Shown: positions 9,741-18,843, counted from the stretch's first letter. The stretch: 64,000 nt of DNA from Acidobacteriota bacterium (GCA_014584705.1 JACTMJ010000006.1:186001-250000); one strand, 5' to 3'. The notes: generated by a model not told the origin, from the sequence alone. Made by a program: numbers and translations.

Positions 9741-12047
9741 ATGGCGGAGAGGCCTCTGGGAATGGGCCGATACTACGGGGAAATTGCGCGCGGGATCGCC
9801 CCTGTCCACGCCGGCGAGAGGAACCGTGCGGGTCCGCCTGCAGCCGCGGTGCGCGCGGAACTCCATCGGCTTCTCTCCAGCCCGGAGTTCGCGAAGGCGA
9901 AGCGGGCGGCGCGCTTTCTGCAATTCCTGGTGGAGAGAACGCTCGAAGGGCGGGGCGAGACGCTCAAAGAGTATGTGATCGCTCTGGAGGTCTTCGACCG
10001 GGACCAGACGTTCGACCCTCGCATCGATTCCCTGGTGCGTGTGGAGGCCGCACGGCTGCGGGCGCGGCTCAACGCCTGCTACGCGAAAGCCGATCGCAGC
10101 GGGCTCCAGATCGAACTGCAGGCCGGATCCTACATTCCGGTCTTTCTCGTGCCGGGGAGGGAGGATACGGCGGAATCGCGAGAGCCGCGGCTCCACTCGC
10201 GCGTGAATTGGCTGGGAATCGCGGCGCTGGCCGCGGCGCTGCTTGGCCTCGGTCTTTGGTTCGCCGTTGTACACCGTGCCGCCCCGCGAGAGTTCCGCGT
10301 TCTCAACCTCCACCAACTCACGGCCTACCCAGGCATCACCGCTTATGGTGCGCTCAGCCCGGATTCGACCTGGATCGTCGGGTCGTCGGACCGCGGCGAC
10401 GACAAACACCTCCATCTCTGGCGCTATCCCGTGGCCGACGGCGGCGAGCCGCTCCAGTTGACGTCGGGGCCTCACAACGACGTCGCATCCGCGGTGAGCC
10501 CGGATGGAAAGTGGATCGCCTTCGAATCGGACTCCAAGCCGGCGGGCATTTATATGATTCCGTCGGCCGGCGGAGACAGGGTGCTGGTCGCGCCGTTCGG
10601 GCTCGGACCGCGCTTCTCGCCGGACGGCAGGTGGCTGGTCTACTGGATGGTCGATCCCGACACCACGTTTGGCCGGGTCTTTGTCGTCTCCGTTGGCAGA
10701 CCTGGTGAACCGGTCGGGATCGGCCGCGAATTCGACGATGCGCATACCCCTTCCTGGACGCCGGGGGGAGAGGGCTTGTTGGTTTGCGGCACACGCCAGT
10801 CGCGAGGCGGACCCCATGAGGAGCACGATCTCTGGTTCGTCCCGCTGGAAGGGAGAGGGGCGGTGAAGACCGGGGCATTCGCGGCACTCACCAAAGCCGG
10901 AGTGGACGCGCATACCGGGTTACTGGGGAGGACGTCCTTTGCATGGATCGGAGGCGGTGTCCTCTTTCCCGGATCGGCAGCGGGGCGGATCCGTCTGTGG
11001 TGGCTGCCGCTTTCCGCGGGAACATGGCGAGTTGCCGGCGGCCCGGTTGCCGTCGTGCCCACAGCCGATCAGCAAGTACAGCCGTCGTCCCAGAGCGGTT
11101 CGCTGGCGTTCACGGGCGCTCGCGCGCGGACAAGCGTGTGGAGCGTGCCGCTGGCGGCGAACGGCGGGAGGGCGAGCGGAGTCGCCGAGCGATTGACGGA
11201 CGACGCTTTGGACCAATTGAGCCCGTCGATTTCCGCCGACGGCAGGCGGGTGGTGTTTCTATCGGCCAGCCACTCCACCGAACTCCGGGCCCATCAGAGG
11301 GATCTCGTCGCCGGGAAAGAGACAGCTCTGGGCGCGCCAGGCCAGATCACCAACCGCATCAAAGTTTCCTGGGATGGCCGCACTGCCTATTACCGCATAC
11401 TCGAGGGTCCGGAGCCCCGGCTTCAGGCTATCTATTCGGCGGATCTCCTCACGGGTCGATCCGCTCGCGTGTGCCGGGATTGCGGCGCTCCCACGGGCGT
11501 GTCTCCCGATGGACGGCTGGTGATTTACGAGACTGGCTCCACCCCCACCCGTCTGGCGGCACTACGCGTGGATTCCGGAGAATCCTGGGAATTCGCACGG
11601 CACTCGCACTATGGGATGCGATCCGCGCGGGTGGCTCCCGACGGGCGATGGATCGCATTCCATGTGGATCGCGGCTGGGAGGGGAAGCAGATCTTCATCG
11701 CGCCGTTCCGCGAGGCGGAGCCGATCGGCGAAGAGCAGTGGATCCCAGTGACGGAACCGGGCAGCGTCGATCAGGAAGTCTGGTGGTCTCCGAACGGAAG
11801 GTATCTCTATTTTCTTTCGGACCGGGACGGCCATCGCTGCGTCTGGACTCAGGAATGGAATTCCTACTCACGGAGACCGGTTGGCGCGGCGGCCGCCATC
11901 TATCACTTTCATGAAGCTCGCCTGACCCCACTCTCCTTTGTCTGGCGCGCCCCTTCGTACGTCGGCTTGTCGGTCGCTAAAGACCGGCTGGTGCTGAGCC
12001 TCACGGAAATCTCCAGCAACATCTGGATTGGCACAGTGAAGCAGTAG
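9741..12047 (+). CDS. Membrane-anchored PD40/TolB-like propeller protein with Acidobacteria-type N-terminal domain
   Basis: A 768-aa protein in three parts. Residues about 30-135 are a helical domain with 'LLSSPEFAKAKRAARFLQFL', 'LKEYVIALEVFDRDQTFDPR' and 'SLVRVEAARLRARL', a pattern I know from many Acidobacteria proteins that carry propellers or TPRs behind it. A transmembrane helix is at about 155-178 ('WLGIAALAAALLGLGLWFAV'). The rest is a beta-propeller with PD40/WD40-like repeats such as 'SPDGKWIAF', 'SPDGRWLVYW' and 'SADGRRVVFLS'. The topology suggests a cytoplasmic N-domain and periplasmic propeller, as in one-component CadC-like sensors, but DNA binding is not shown. An alternative ATG at 9762 has a better-spaced GGAGAGG upstream. 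Confidence 0.78.
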   Translation: MAERPLGMGRYYGEIARGIAPVHAGERNRAGPPAAAVRAELHRLLSSPEFAKAKRAARFLQFLVERTLEGRGETLKEYVIALEVFDRDQTFDPRIDSLVRVEAARLRARLNACYAKADRSGLQIELQAGSYIPVFLVPGREDTAESREPRLHSRVNWLGIAALAAALLGLGLWFAVVHRAAPREFRVLNLHQLTAYPGITAYGALSPDSTWIVGSSDRGDDKHLHLWRYPVADGGEPLQLTSGPHNDVASAVSPDGKWIAFESDSKPAGIYMIPSAGGDRVLVAPFGLGPRFSPDGRWLVYWMVDPDTTFGRVFVVSVGRPGEPVGIGREFDDAHTPSWTPGGEGLLVCGTRQSRGGPHEEHDLWFVPLEGRGAVKTGAFAALTKAGVDAHTGLLGRTSFAWIGGGVLFPGSAAGRIRLWWLPLSAGTWRVAGGPVAVVPTADQQVQPSSQSGSLAFTGARARTSVWSVPLAANGGRASGVAERLTDDALDQLSPSISADGRRVVFLSASHSTELRAHQRDLVAGKETALGAPGQITNRIKVSWDGRTAYYRILEGPEPRLQAIYSADLLTGRSARVCRDCGAPTGVSPDGRLVIYETGSTPTRLAALRVDSGESWEFARHSHYGMRSARVAPDGRWIAFHVDRGWEGKQIFIAPFREAEPIGEEQWIPVTEPGSVDQEVWWSPNGRYLYFLSDRDGHRCVWTQEWNSYSRRPVGAAAAIYHFHEARLTPLSFVWRAPSYVGLSVAKDRLVLSLTEISSNIWIGTVKQ

Positions 12048-12080
12048 GAATCACTCTTGTGCGTGGTTCCATGGGTACCC

Positions 12081-12106
12081 GTTACACGATCGATGTAACC
12101 GTTACA
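12081..12106. promoter_or_regulatory. GTTACA inverted/direct repeat, probable operator
   Basis: GTTACA at 12081-12086 and TGTAAC at 12094-12099 form an inverted repeat with a 7-base spacer. A third half-site, GTTACA, follows at 12101-12106, repeated in the context CCGTTACAC. The site lies 34 bases after the propeller gene and 75 bases before the PEP-CTERM start, where an operator would act. The binding protein is unknown. Confidence 0.5.
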
Positions 12107-12180
12107 CCGGCGGGATGAAACTTCAAAGACACTGGCGTTCCGGCCTACACTCGGCTATTCGCAGAGTGACTGGAGGGGAT

Positions 12181-12945
12181 ATGCAGCTTCTTCGAACAGC
12201 AATCGCGGCCGTCGTGTTCCTCGCGCCCGCGTTTGGCGACCCAATCAAGCTCGTGGTGCCTTTCGGCAACACGTCCACACACGGCAATACCCTGGACGGC
12301 AGCGACGACAGTGTTCTAAGCTTTCGCGCGCAATTAGTCTACGGGCGCGGCCAGTTCCTTGGCGCGGGAATTACAGGGCCGGTGCTGATCTCCGCATTCG
12401 CCTTCAGGCCCGGGTCGAACACGGGCCCGGCGAGTCTGTCCGCCACCGCCCTCTCGATTTATGCCTCCACCACCCAGTACGCCCCATTTTCAGGTGGCGG
12501 CAACCAGCTATTGACGGACACGTTCACAACAAACCTTGGGGCGGACAATACCCTGGTCTACTCCGAATCACCCCTGACGCTCAGCAGCCCGGGTTGCGCT
12601 GGACCCGCCGTCTGCCCGTTCGATCTGGTTTTCGCGTTTGCCACCCCATTCCTTTATGACCCCACTCAGGGATTCCTCCTGCTTGATCTTCACATGACTG
12701 GCCTATCGTCAACCGGTGCTTTGGAAGCCCGCGAGTTCAATGCTCCCGGCGGCTCCATCGCTACGTTATTGGGCGCCTTGGATTCTCCAACGGGCGAATT
12801 TTTGGACCTGGGCGGCGATATCACGCAATTCACATTGGAAGCGGTGCCGGAACCCTCTTCCGGCGTGCTGCTGCTGGGCGGGCTTGGAGCTTTGTTGCTG
12901 CCGAGGCGGATGATCCGGAGGGATGCGGGGCGAAGGCGGCGGTGA
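12181..12945 (+). CDS. PEP-CTERM sorting-domain protein
   Basis: Exported protein of 254 aa. The N-terminus 'MQLLRTAIAAVVFLAPAFG' is a signal peptide. The body is a low-charge, Ser/Thr/Gly-rich beta domain with two cysteines ('SSPGCAGPAVCPF'). The C-terminus has the tripartite PEP-CTERM tail: 'VPEPSSG', a hydrophobic helix 'VLLLGGLGALLL', and a basic end 'PRRMIRRDAGRRRR'. Such tails are processed by exosortase during export and linked to exopolysaccharide. The ATG at 12181 is preferred over 12115 because GGAGGGG precedes it and it begins the signal peptide. No exosortase is in the window. Confidence 0.88.
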   Translation: MQLLRTAIAAVVFLAPAFGDPIKLVVPFGNTSTHGNTLDGSDDSVLSFRAQLVYGRGQFLGAGITGPVLISAFAFRPGSNTGPASLSATALSIYASTTQYAPFSGGGNQLLTDTFTTNLGADNTLVYSESPLTLSSPGCAGPAVCPFDLVFAFATPFLYDPTQGFLLLDLHMTGLSSTGALEAREFNAPGGSIATLLGALDSPTGEFLDLGGDITQFTLEAVPEPSSGVLLLGGLGALLLPRRMIRRDAGRRRR

Positions 12946-13003
12946 TGTCGTTGAAGCTCAAGACACCACCCGGAGAGTAGAGCCGGCTCCATTCAAAGAC
13001 ACT

Positions 13004-13047
13004 GCCCGCGGGCGGGCTTTCAGAAGACCTGCCCCCTTGGGGCTTTT
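13004..13047 (+). terminator. Two tandem terminator-like hairpins after the PEP-CTERM gene
   Basis: The first hairpin, 13004-13017 (GCCCG/CGGGC arms), is followed by TTT. The second, 13031-13043 (GCCCC, loop CTT, GGGGC), is followed by TTTT. Both read as intrinsic terminators for plus-strand transcription, and they lie between convergent genes ending at 12945 and 13105. Confidence 0.55.
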
Positions 13048-13104
13048 GGCGCTGAGGGCCGGGGCGAATTCATCCGTACCGCGCGGGGGCAAGGCAAGCG
13101 CCGG

Positions 13105-14151
13105 CTAGCGGGCGACGTTCCACGCTTCGGCGAGCCGTTGCGCGCCACGACGCCGGTCCTTGAACAGATCCACGAGCACGTCGGTATTCGCCCCGCGCAA
13201 GCGAAGCGAATCAAAGAGCAGGCCCTTCTCAAAATCGATTCGCGTCAGGCTCCCGTGCGGCACTTCGTCGCTGCGCCAGCCGCCGAACTTCTTTGCAATA
13301 AAAACGAAGCGGTCGTCGAGCAGGCAAAGATAGCCGTCGCGATTCCTGGCGCGCTTGCCGCCGCGGCGCATCACGCCGTGCAGGGCGAATGCGGCATCTA
13401 CGCCGTGCTTCCGGCGAAGGTGCGCAACGCCGGCTTCGGGCAGGGGAGAGGCAATGGTGGAAAACGCCCTTGCGATCCGCTTGGGGTCCGCGGCCAGCGC
13501 GCCCGCATCCACCGTTAGCGGTTCCTCCGCGCCATCGCTCGGGTTCAGCCAAGTAGCCAGCAGAGAGCTCAAGGCGATCCACTGGATCCGCAGCACACGG
13601 AAAACCTTCGGCGCGAAGAGGAGAGCCACCAGAAGGAACGTGCCCGCAATACCGCCAATCAATAGCGGATGCTCCACCGCCAGCCAAATGCCTACGGGAA
13701 CGGCGGCGTCCCCAACGAGGCTGAGCGCCACGTTTGAAAACGGTTCCGGGCTCTGATTCACCGCCAGACGTGTGGCTGCTTTGGCCGAATGACTCGTCAG
13801 TGCCGCTCCGCCGGTGAGCAGCACGAGGAGAAAGCGAAGCGCGGGGTCCACGCTGTCAAAAGCCGCAACACTGAGCGCCGCCGCGCCGATAGGGCGAATG
13901 AACGTATGGATACTGTCCCAGGCGGAATCCAGCCAGGGAATTTTGTCGGAGAAAAACTCGATGAGCGCGGCCGTGGCGGCGAAGCCAATCACCCACCAGT
14001 TCCCGAGGATGGACAACTCCGAGAAGCTGTCGTTCAGCCGCAGCCATTCGAAACGGACGGCGAGCCCGAGCGTAAGAACCGTGAGGTAGAGGCGAATTCC
14101 GGCGAGAAAGCCGATTCCGGTGGCCGACGCGATCAGTTGCAAGGTATCCAT
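13105..14151 (-). CDS. DUF4126 membrane protein with C-terminal soluble domain
   Basis: A 348-aa protein. The N-terminal 190 residues match DUF4126: several membrane helices with 'ATGIGFLAGIRLYLTVLTLG', 'FFSDKIPWLDSAWDSIHTFI' and 'PIGAAALSVAAF'. DUF4126 proteins are usually about 180-200 aa. Here roughly 120 extra residues form a soluble tail with 'GYLCLLDDRFVFIAKKFGG', which resembles a PH-like domain of membrane-associated proteins. The function of the family is unknown. The gene stands alone on the minus strand and converges on the PEP-CTERM gene. The ATG at 14151 is supported by the start of the first helix. Confidence 0.8.
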   Translation of the reverse strand: MDTLQLIASATGIGFLAGIRLYLTVLTLGLAVRFEWLRLNDSFSELSILGNWWVIGFAATAALIEFFSDKIPWLDSAWDSIHTFIRPIGAAALSVAAFDSVDPALRFLLVLLTGGAALTSHSAKAATRLAVNQSPEPFSNVALSLVGDAAVPVGIWLAVEHPLLIGGIAGTFLLVALLFAPKVFRVLRIQWIALSSLLATWLNPSDGAEEPLTVDAGALAADPKRIARAFSTIASPLPEAGVAHLRRKHGVDAAFALHGVMRRGGKRARNRDGYLCLLDDRFVFIAKKFGGWRSDEVPHGSLTRIDFEKGLLFDSLRLRGANTDVLVDLFKDRRRGAQRLAEAWNVAR

Positions 14152-14267
14152 AGTTCCAGTGCGCTCCCCATACGCCGTCTACGAATAGAATACGCGCACC
14201 GGGCCAGGATATTTGCGGGAATCTGCGTGACGGAACCCGCGGGTGACGCTTCGCACGGCGCGTGCCG

Positions 14268-14648
14268 CTACGCCGCGGCCCGGTCCGATTCCGTTCCGTC
14301 GTCGTGCTCGTGGCGGTCCCGGTCCACGATTTCCTGGCAGCGAACGCAATAAATCGCCCACGGCACGGCATTCAGCCGCTTGACCGGGATCGGCTCCTCG
14401 CAGCGCAGGCATTCCCCGTAACTGCCGTCGTGGATTCGGTTAATCGCCTCGCGAATCTGGCGCACTTTCGCTGCAATGCGGGAGATGTTGCCCGCTTCAA
14501 AGTCACGGGCGGCCGCACTCTGGGTGACATCCAGCGGGTCCGCCTCGTTCGAAATTTCGAGGATCTCCCGTCCTCTGGACCGCAAATCCAGAGCGGCCAG
14601 TTCCTGCTCCAAAGTGAAGCGAAATTGCAGAACTTCTTTCTCTGTCAT
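14268..14648 (-). CDS. DksA/TraR-family C4 zinc-finger protein
   Basis: A 126-aa cytoplasmic protein with a coiled-coil N-terminal half ('FRFTLEQELAALDLRSRGRE') and a C-terminal zinc finger with four cysteines, 'CLRCEEPI' and 'CVRC'. 'INRIHDGSYGECLRCEEPI' is the classic DksA/TraR motif. DksA proteins bind RNA polymerase through the secondary channel and modulate stringent-response promoters. The coiled-coil tip lacks the textbook 'DxxA' in a clear place, although 'EADPLDVTQSAA' contains an Asp near Ala. Promoter control by this protein is therefore likely but not certain. A long gene-free stretch lies upstream. Confidence 0.88.
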   Translation of the reverse strand: MTEKEVLQFRFTLEQELAALDLRSRGREILEISNEADPLDVTQSAAARDFEAGNISRIAAKVRQIREAINRIHDGSYGECLRCEEPIPVKRLNAVPWAIYCVRCQEIVDRDRHEHDDGTESDRAAA

Positions 14649-15622
14649 TGGCTGATTGTTTCCTTTCGTCTCACGCGAAATACATTCATTCCGGGGATTG
14701 TTCCATCCCTTGGCGGGCGGTGGCAGGCCCGCATTCTCCTTGTCTCGTATAGGAGAGATTCAAACTGTACCAAAAGCGTTTCAAAAATTGGAGATCCGCC
14801 ACACCCGGGGGCCTCGCGTTCGCGGCCGCTCCGATTTCGGAGGTGCCCCCCCCCCTGCAAAGGCGCCGTCGCAAGTTGCTTCTGGCTGTGCAATTTCCTG
14901 CTTACTTTGACTTTACAAAATAGAGCAGTTTTGCATTACACTTGTTAGCAACGCGATCAAGGCCAGTATGGAAACGAGAGCCTGGACGCTATGGAAATGA
15001 GCCACCGGAGGCCCCCTGGCGGGGCCGATGTAACCGTTGGAAACCGGGAATCTGCCCTCCGAGGCGGATGAGCGGGCTGCCAAGACGGATGCGTGTGATT
15101 AAGGGTAATGAAGAGCGGAGGCATACTTTTCCGCTTCCTCTTTTCAGGCTATGAAACGGAGCGGCTGGAGAATCCCTCAAGGGGTTGCGCCGAAGCATAC
15201 GCTTAGAACTGAGACCGCAATCGAAGACGGTGCTAGAGGAATGGCTCACTCCAATAGCGATTCATTCCCTCTATAGCGGGTTGTCACGCTAAGAGGAGAA
15301 GGGCCGGATTTCCGCCGCCGTGCGCTTCGAATGCGAGTGAATTACTTTCTGACTTACAGAAATCGGGACACCGGCTGAACGGATGCCTGCAACCCGCCAC
15401 GATTCCTACCGCCCGCCATTCGGGCGTCAGGAGAGCGGGCGGATTGACCGACCTCACTACAGTTTGCCCCTGGGGTACAGGATTGGGTCTTGCTGTTCCC
15501 CTTCTCTCGTGCGAGTTCAGACCCTGGACGCAGGAGCGGATCACCGCCCTCGCAATCCAGGGAATGGAATTCGAAGCTTGGACTGGCGGATCGACGCTGC
15601 CACCAAGGAAGGTAAGAACACG
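14649..15622. other. About 970 bp without a convincing gene
   Basis: It holds the promoters of the minus-strand DksA-like gene and of the plus-strand DUF3825 gene. I noted a run of ten C at 14844-14853 and a 6-bp hairpin at 15010-15026 (GGCCCC/GGGGCC). An open frame runs upstream of the DUF3825 start to 15383, but its residues are arginine- and serine-rich and look non-coding. No known structured RNA signature was recognised. Confidence 0.55.
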
Positions 15623-16501
15623 ATGGGACTCAGTGGACATCGCCCACGAAGAGATTACGAAATCCCGGAAAGACTCCCGCTCCGCCAATACTTTGAAGAG
15701 TGTCCGCTTGACCGGATCGAGTGCCTCTACAATTTCGCCTATCTCCCGGAAGACAAAATTGACCGTCTTCGGCACGCCGCGCTGCCGGAGGACTGGGGCA
15801 GACAGAACAAGGTACTGAAGCGCTACCTTGCGCTGCACGTGGGACTTGCGGTCCGCCAGGAGAAATACGTCCAGCAGGACGTGGGCCTTATCTTCTGCGC
15901 GGGCCAGCTACAAACGCGGCTAGGGAACCCTCTCTACCTCAGATTCGAGGAGAACAAGCAACAGAAACCCGCCTATTACCTTCAGTATGTCGGGGAGGCC
16001 CTGAATTCGTGGGAGAGCCTGCCGCAACCACCGGACTACCCGGCGTGGCCGACAATTTCGCCTGGTGCGGAGATTGTGCTGGCGGGAGAGCATATCCTCA
16101 GCGATCACTCCGAGCGGATCGGGCTCCTCCGCGAACTTCCGCCGATCGCCCGCGTTTGCGCCCTAACCGGAGCAATCCACTGGGCGCTGTTCCGGGACCT
16201 GGCGATCAAGCAGCTCTACTACGGAATTCCGAGCTACTTCGTGCCGATTTACCTGCAAAGTCGCGACGACATCACGGAGCCACCCGATCTGATTGCGCCT
16301 ATCCAGGTGCAGGACAACAAGATCTATGTGCGGACCGCTCTTGAGCCGCACATGGCTTACCCTTCGGCGCGGATCGTCTCCACCCGGCACGATAAGCTGC
16401 CTACCTGGCTGTTGCAGGCGTGGGAAGACTACTGCGCCGAACAGGGCGACGACGATTACGAAGACGACTACGAGGGCGGCTCACCGGAAGAACGTTCCTA
16501 G
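15623..16501 (+). CDS. DUF3825-like protein
   Basis: A 292-aa soluble protein. 'LYNFAYLPEDKIDRLRHAAL' followed by 'PEDWG' and 'VLKRYLALHVGLAVRQEKYV' resembles the N-terminal part of DUF3825, and 'KQLYYGIPSYFVPIYL' with 'AYPSARIVS' the C-terminal part. DUF3825 has no assigned role; it is often seen beside OST-HTH/LOTUS-type RNA-binding domains. The tail is strongly acidic ('EQGDDDYEDDYEGG'). The ATG at 15623 has AAGGAAGG at 15605-15612 and is where family similarity begins, so a longer frame to 15383 is rejected. It seems monocistronic. Confidence 0.65.
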   Translation: MGLSGHRPRRDYEIPERLPLRQYFEECPLDRIECLYNFAYLPEDKIDRLRHAALPEDWGRQNKVLKRYLALHVGLAVRQEKYVQQDVGLIFCAGQLQTRLGNPLYLRFEENKQQKPAYYLQYVGEALNSWESLPQPPDYPAWPTISPGAEIVLAGEHILSDHSERIGLLRELPPIARVCALTGAIHWALFRDLAIKQLYYGIPSYFVPIYLQSRDDITEPPDLIAPIQVQDNKIYVRTALEPHMAYPSARIVSTRHDKLPTWLLQAWEDYCAEQGDDDYEDDYEGGSPEERS

Positions 16502-16650
16502 AAAGCGGGATTGGCCGCGGCGGGCGTCCGCGCTTCAGAAGAAGGCAGGCGCCGGCGCGCTTCGCGGCTATGGCGTGAACCCTCTCGCTCTCCACCGCGT
16601 GGGCGGCTCCGGGAGATACACTCTAGGCAGGCACAGGAGGTGGGGCACGG

Positions 16651-17847
16651 ATGCGCAGTAGCGACCAGAGCACTCCGAAGACACGGCGCGAGTGGTTCCG
16701 TCACACGGCCGGGATCGCGGCCCTTGGGCTTTCCGCCGGAGCACAGCGACTCTCAACAAACCCGGAAATCCGGGGCGCAACCGTGATTCCGCTGCTGCCG
16801 CCCGGCCCCGGAAACCCACGCAACACGGAGGGCGCCTTCATCGCCTTGCGCGACGGCCGTATTCTGTTCGCCTATACGCGCTTCAGCGGTGGCGATGGCG
16901 ACCATGACGCCGCCACCATCGCCGGGCGCTACTCCGACGACGATGGCAAGACGTGGACGCGCGAAGATGTGACGCTCGTCGCGAATGAAGGCGCGATGAA
17001 CGTAATGGACGTGAGCCTGCTGCGACTCCGCGACGGCCGGATCGCGCTGTTCTACCTTCGGAAGAATTCCGTATTCGATTGCAAACCGTTCGTGCGCTTC
17101 TCCTCCGACGAGAGCAAGAGCTGGAGCGAGGCGAAGCAGTGTGTTTTCGAGGATGCCTATTGGGTGATTAACAACGATCGCGTCGTCGAGTTGCCATCGG
17201 GCCGCCTGCTAATGCCTCTCGCGCGCCATCTGCGTTCCGGAGGAGACTACGACCCGCGCGGAACCGCGCACGTCTACTACTCGGACGATGCCGGTTCCAC
17301 CTGGCGGCACAGCCCGACGGTGCTCGAATGCCCCACGCCGAGCCGCGCCGGTTTTCAGGAGCCCGGCGTGGTGGCGCTCAAGGATGGGCGCGTGATGATG
17401 TTCATCCGCACGCGGTTGGGCAGCCAATACCGCTCCTATTCGAAAGACGACGGCGAAACCTGGAGTCCGGCTGTGCCTTCGCCGCTGCGTTCACCGCTTT
17501 CGCCCGCTTCCATCAAACGCATTCCCTCCACCGGCGATCTGCTGGCGGTTTGGAACGATCACGCATCCGTGCCCGAAGAGTTCCTCGCGAAAGATACCGG
17601 GCCGGAGGTGCGCGGCGGCAAGCGAACGCCGCTCACGCTGGCGATCTCCCGCGACGAGGGCGAGACCTGGACGAACAAGCACAATCTGCTTTCGCACCCG
17701 GAGGGCTGGTATTGCTACACGGCGATCTATTTCGTGAAAGATACCGTGCTGCTCGGCTTTGTTTCGGGCGGAGTGGGCTTGCCCGGCCTCTCGAAGACGG
17801 ATATCGCGCGGGTTCCCGTGGCTTCGCTCTATTCGCAGGAGCCTTGA
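16651..17847 (+). CDS. Exported sialidase/BNR-repeat glycosidase
   Basis: A 398-aa six-bladed propeller. Five Asp-box motifs are visible: 'SDDDGKTW', 'SSDESKSW', 'SDDAGSTW', 'SKDDGETW' and 'SRDEGETW'. A Tat leader begins the protein ('TRREWFRHTAGIAALGLSAG'). AGGAGG at 16635-16640 supports the ATG. The family includes exo-alpha-sialidases, but many Acidobacteria and Planctomycetes members of this group act on unknown glycans, so sialic acid as the substrate is not proven. It converges with an aldo/keto reductase gene. Confidence 0.85.
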   Translation: MRSSDQSTPKTRREWFRHTAGIAALGLSAGAQRLSTNPEIRGATVIPLLPPGPGNPRNTEGAFIALRDGRILFAYTRFSGGDGDHDAATIAGRYSDDDGKTWTREDVTLVANEGAMNVMDVSLLRLRDGRIALFYLRKNSVFDCKPFVRFSSDESKSWSEAKQCVFEDAYWVINNDRVVELPSGRLLMPLARHLRSGGDYDPRGTAHVYYSDDAGSTWRHSPTVLECPTPSRAGFQEPGVVALKDGRVMMFIRTRLGSQYRSYSKDDGETWSPAVPSPLRSPLSPASIKRIPSTGDLLAVWNDHASVPEEFLAKDTGPEVRGGKRTPLTLAISRDEGETWTNKHNLLSHPEGWYCYTAIYFVKDTVLLGFVSGGVGLPGLSKTDIARVPVASLYSQEP

Positions 17848-17862
17848 GCCGCCGTTCGCGTA

Positions 17863-18843
17863 CTAATCCAGCGGATAAAAATTCTTCTCCCAGGCGTGCC
17901 GCTCCAATAGTTCGAGCAGCGGCGGGTGCAGCGGGCCCTGGTCGCTGAGGGCGCAGTTCGCTTCCACATGCCGGATCTTCCGCATCCCAGGGATCACGGT
18001 AGAAACCGCCGGGTACGAAAGACAATAACGCAGCGCTACTTCCGCCAACGGCTGCGTGACGCCGGCAGCCTGAAGGTCCGCCACCAGCGGAGTGACGTGC
18101 TCCACGACCTGCTTCTTGTGATCGCCCCGGAAATAGGCGGCGCGGAACTCAGCGGGGTCAAACTGCGTATCCTCGCGAATGTTGCCGCTGAGCGCGCCCT
18201 CATCGAGAGGCACGCGCGCCAGTACACCGATGTTGTGCTTCTTACAGAGCGGGAAGAGGTTGCGCCGCGGGCTCTGGTCAAAGATGTTGTAGATCACCTG
18301 CACGGTATCGATGAGGCCGGTCTCGATGATGGAGAGCGCGCTATCCGGCTGATGGTCATTGATGGAAATGCCAAAGAAGCGCACTTTCCCGGCCGCCTTC
18401 AAGTCCTCGATTGCGCGGCGCCACTCATCCTGCTCCGTCCATTCGGGGTTCCACACGTGAAATTGCTGGAGGTCAATGCGCTCGACGCCCAGATTCCGAA
18501 GGCTCCGCTCCGTGCAGGCGACGGCGTAGTCGCGAGGGAACACGTCACTGAGCGCGTGCCCGGCGCGGGCGGGCCATACCATGTTCTTCGGCGGAATCTT
18601 GGTAGCGATCAGGATGCGGCCGCCAAGCTCCCGGACGACCTTGCCCACCAATCGTTCACTGTGCCCTTCGCCGTACGCAAGGGCGGTGTCGATGAAGTTC
18701 AGCCCGAGTTCGAAGGAGCGCCGCAACGCGCGAAGGCTCTCGTCATCCTCGCCGCCCCTCCACTGAATGCCGCCGATGCCCCAGGCTCCGTAGCCGATTT
18801 CGCTCACATCCAAGCCGGTTCGTCCGAGAGTACGGTATCGCAT
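17863..18843 (-). CDS. Aldo/keto reductase
   Basis: A 326-aa (alpha/beta)8 NAD(P)H-dependent oxidoreductase. Catalytic residues fit the family: Asp/Tyr in 'FIDTALAYGEGHSERLVG', Lys in 'ILIATKIPP', and His in 'IDLQQFHVW'. The NADP-binding end is 'AVSTVIPGMRKIRHVEAN'. The start 'MRYRTLGRTGLDVSEIGYG' at 18843 is standard for the group; an in-frame upstream ATG at 18879 is less likely. Oxidation or reduction of a sugar or carbonyl is probable. It lies next to the sialidase but convergent, so no operon is implied. Confidence 0.9.
   Translation of the reverse strand: MRYRTLGRTGLDVSEIGYGAWGIGGIQWRGGEDDESLRALRRSFELGLNFIDTALAYGEGHSERLVGKVVRELGGRILIATKIPPKNMVWPARAGHALSDVFPRDYAVACTERSLRNLGVERIDLQQFHVWNPEWTEQDEWRRAIEDLKAAGKVRFFGISINDHQPDSALSIIETGLIDTVQVIYNIFDQSPRRNLFPLCKKHNIGVLARVPLDEGALSGNIREDTQFDPAEFRAAYFRGDHKKQVVEHVTPLVADLQAAGVTQPLAEVALRYCLSYPAVSTVIPGMRKIRHVEANCALSDQGPLHPPLLELLERHAWEKNFYPLD

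Noticed and set aside
14844..14853. Run of ten C as a possible phase-variable tract
   Set aside because: It is not inside or clearly upstream of a gene start, so no phase-variation role is supported.
15383..15622. 80-residue N-terminal extension of the DUF3825 gene
   Set aside because: Composition is unlike coding sequence, and AAGGAAGG precedes the ATG at 15623 where family similarity begins.
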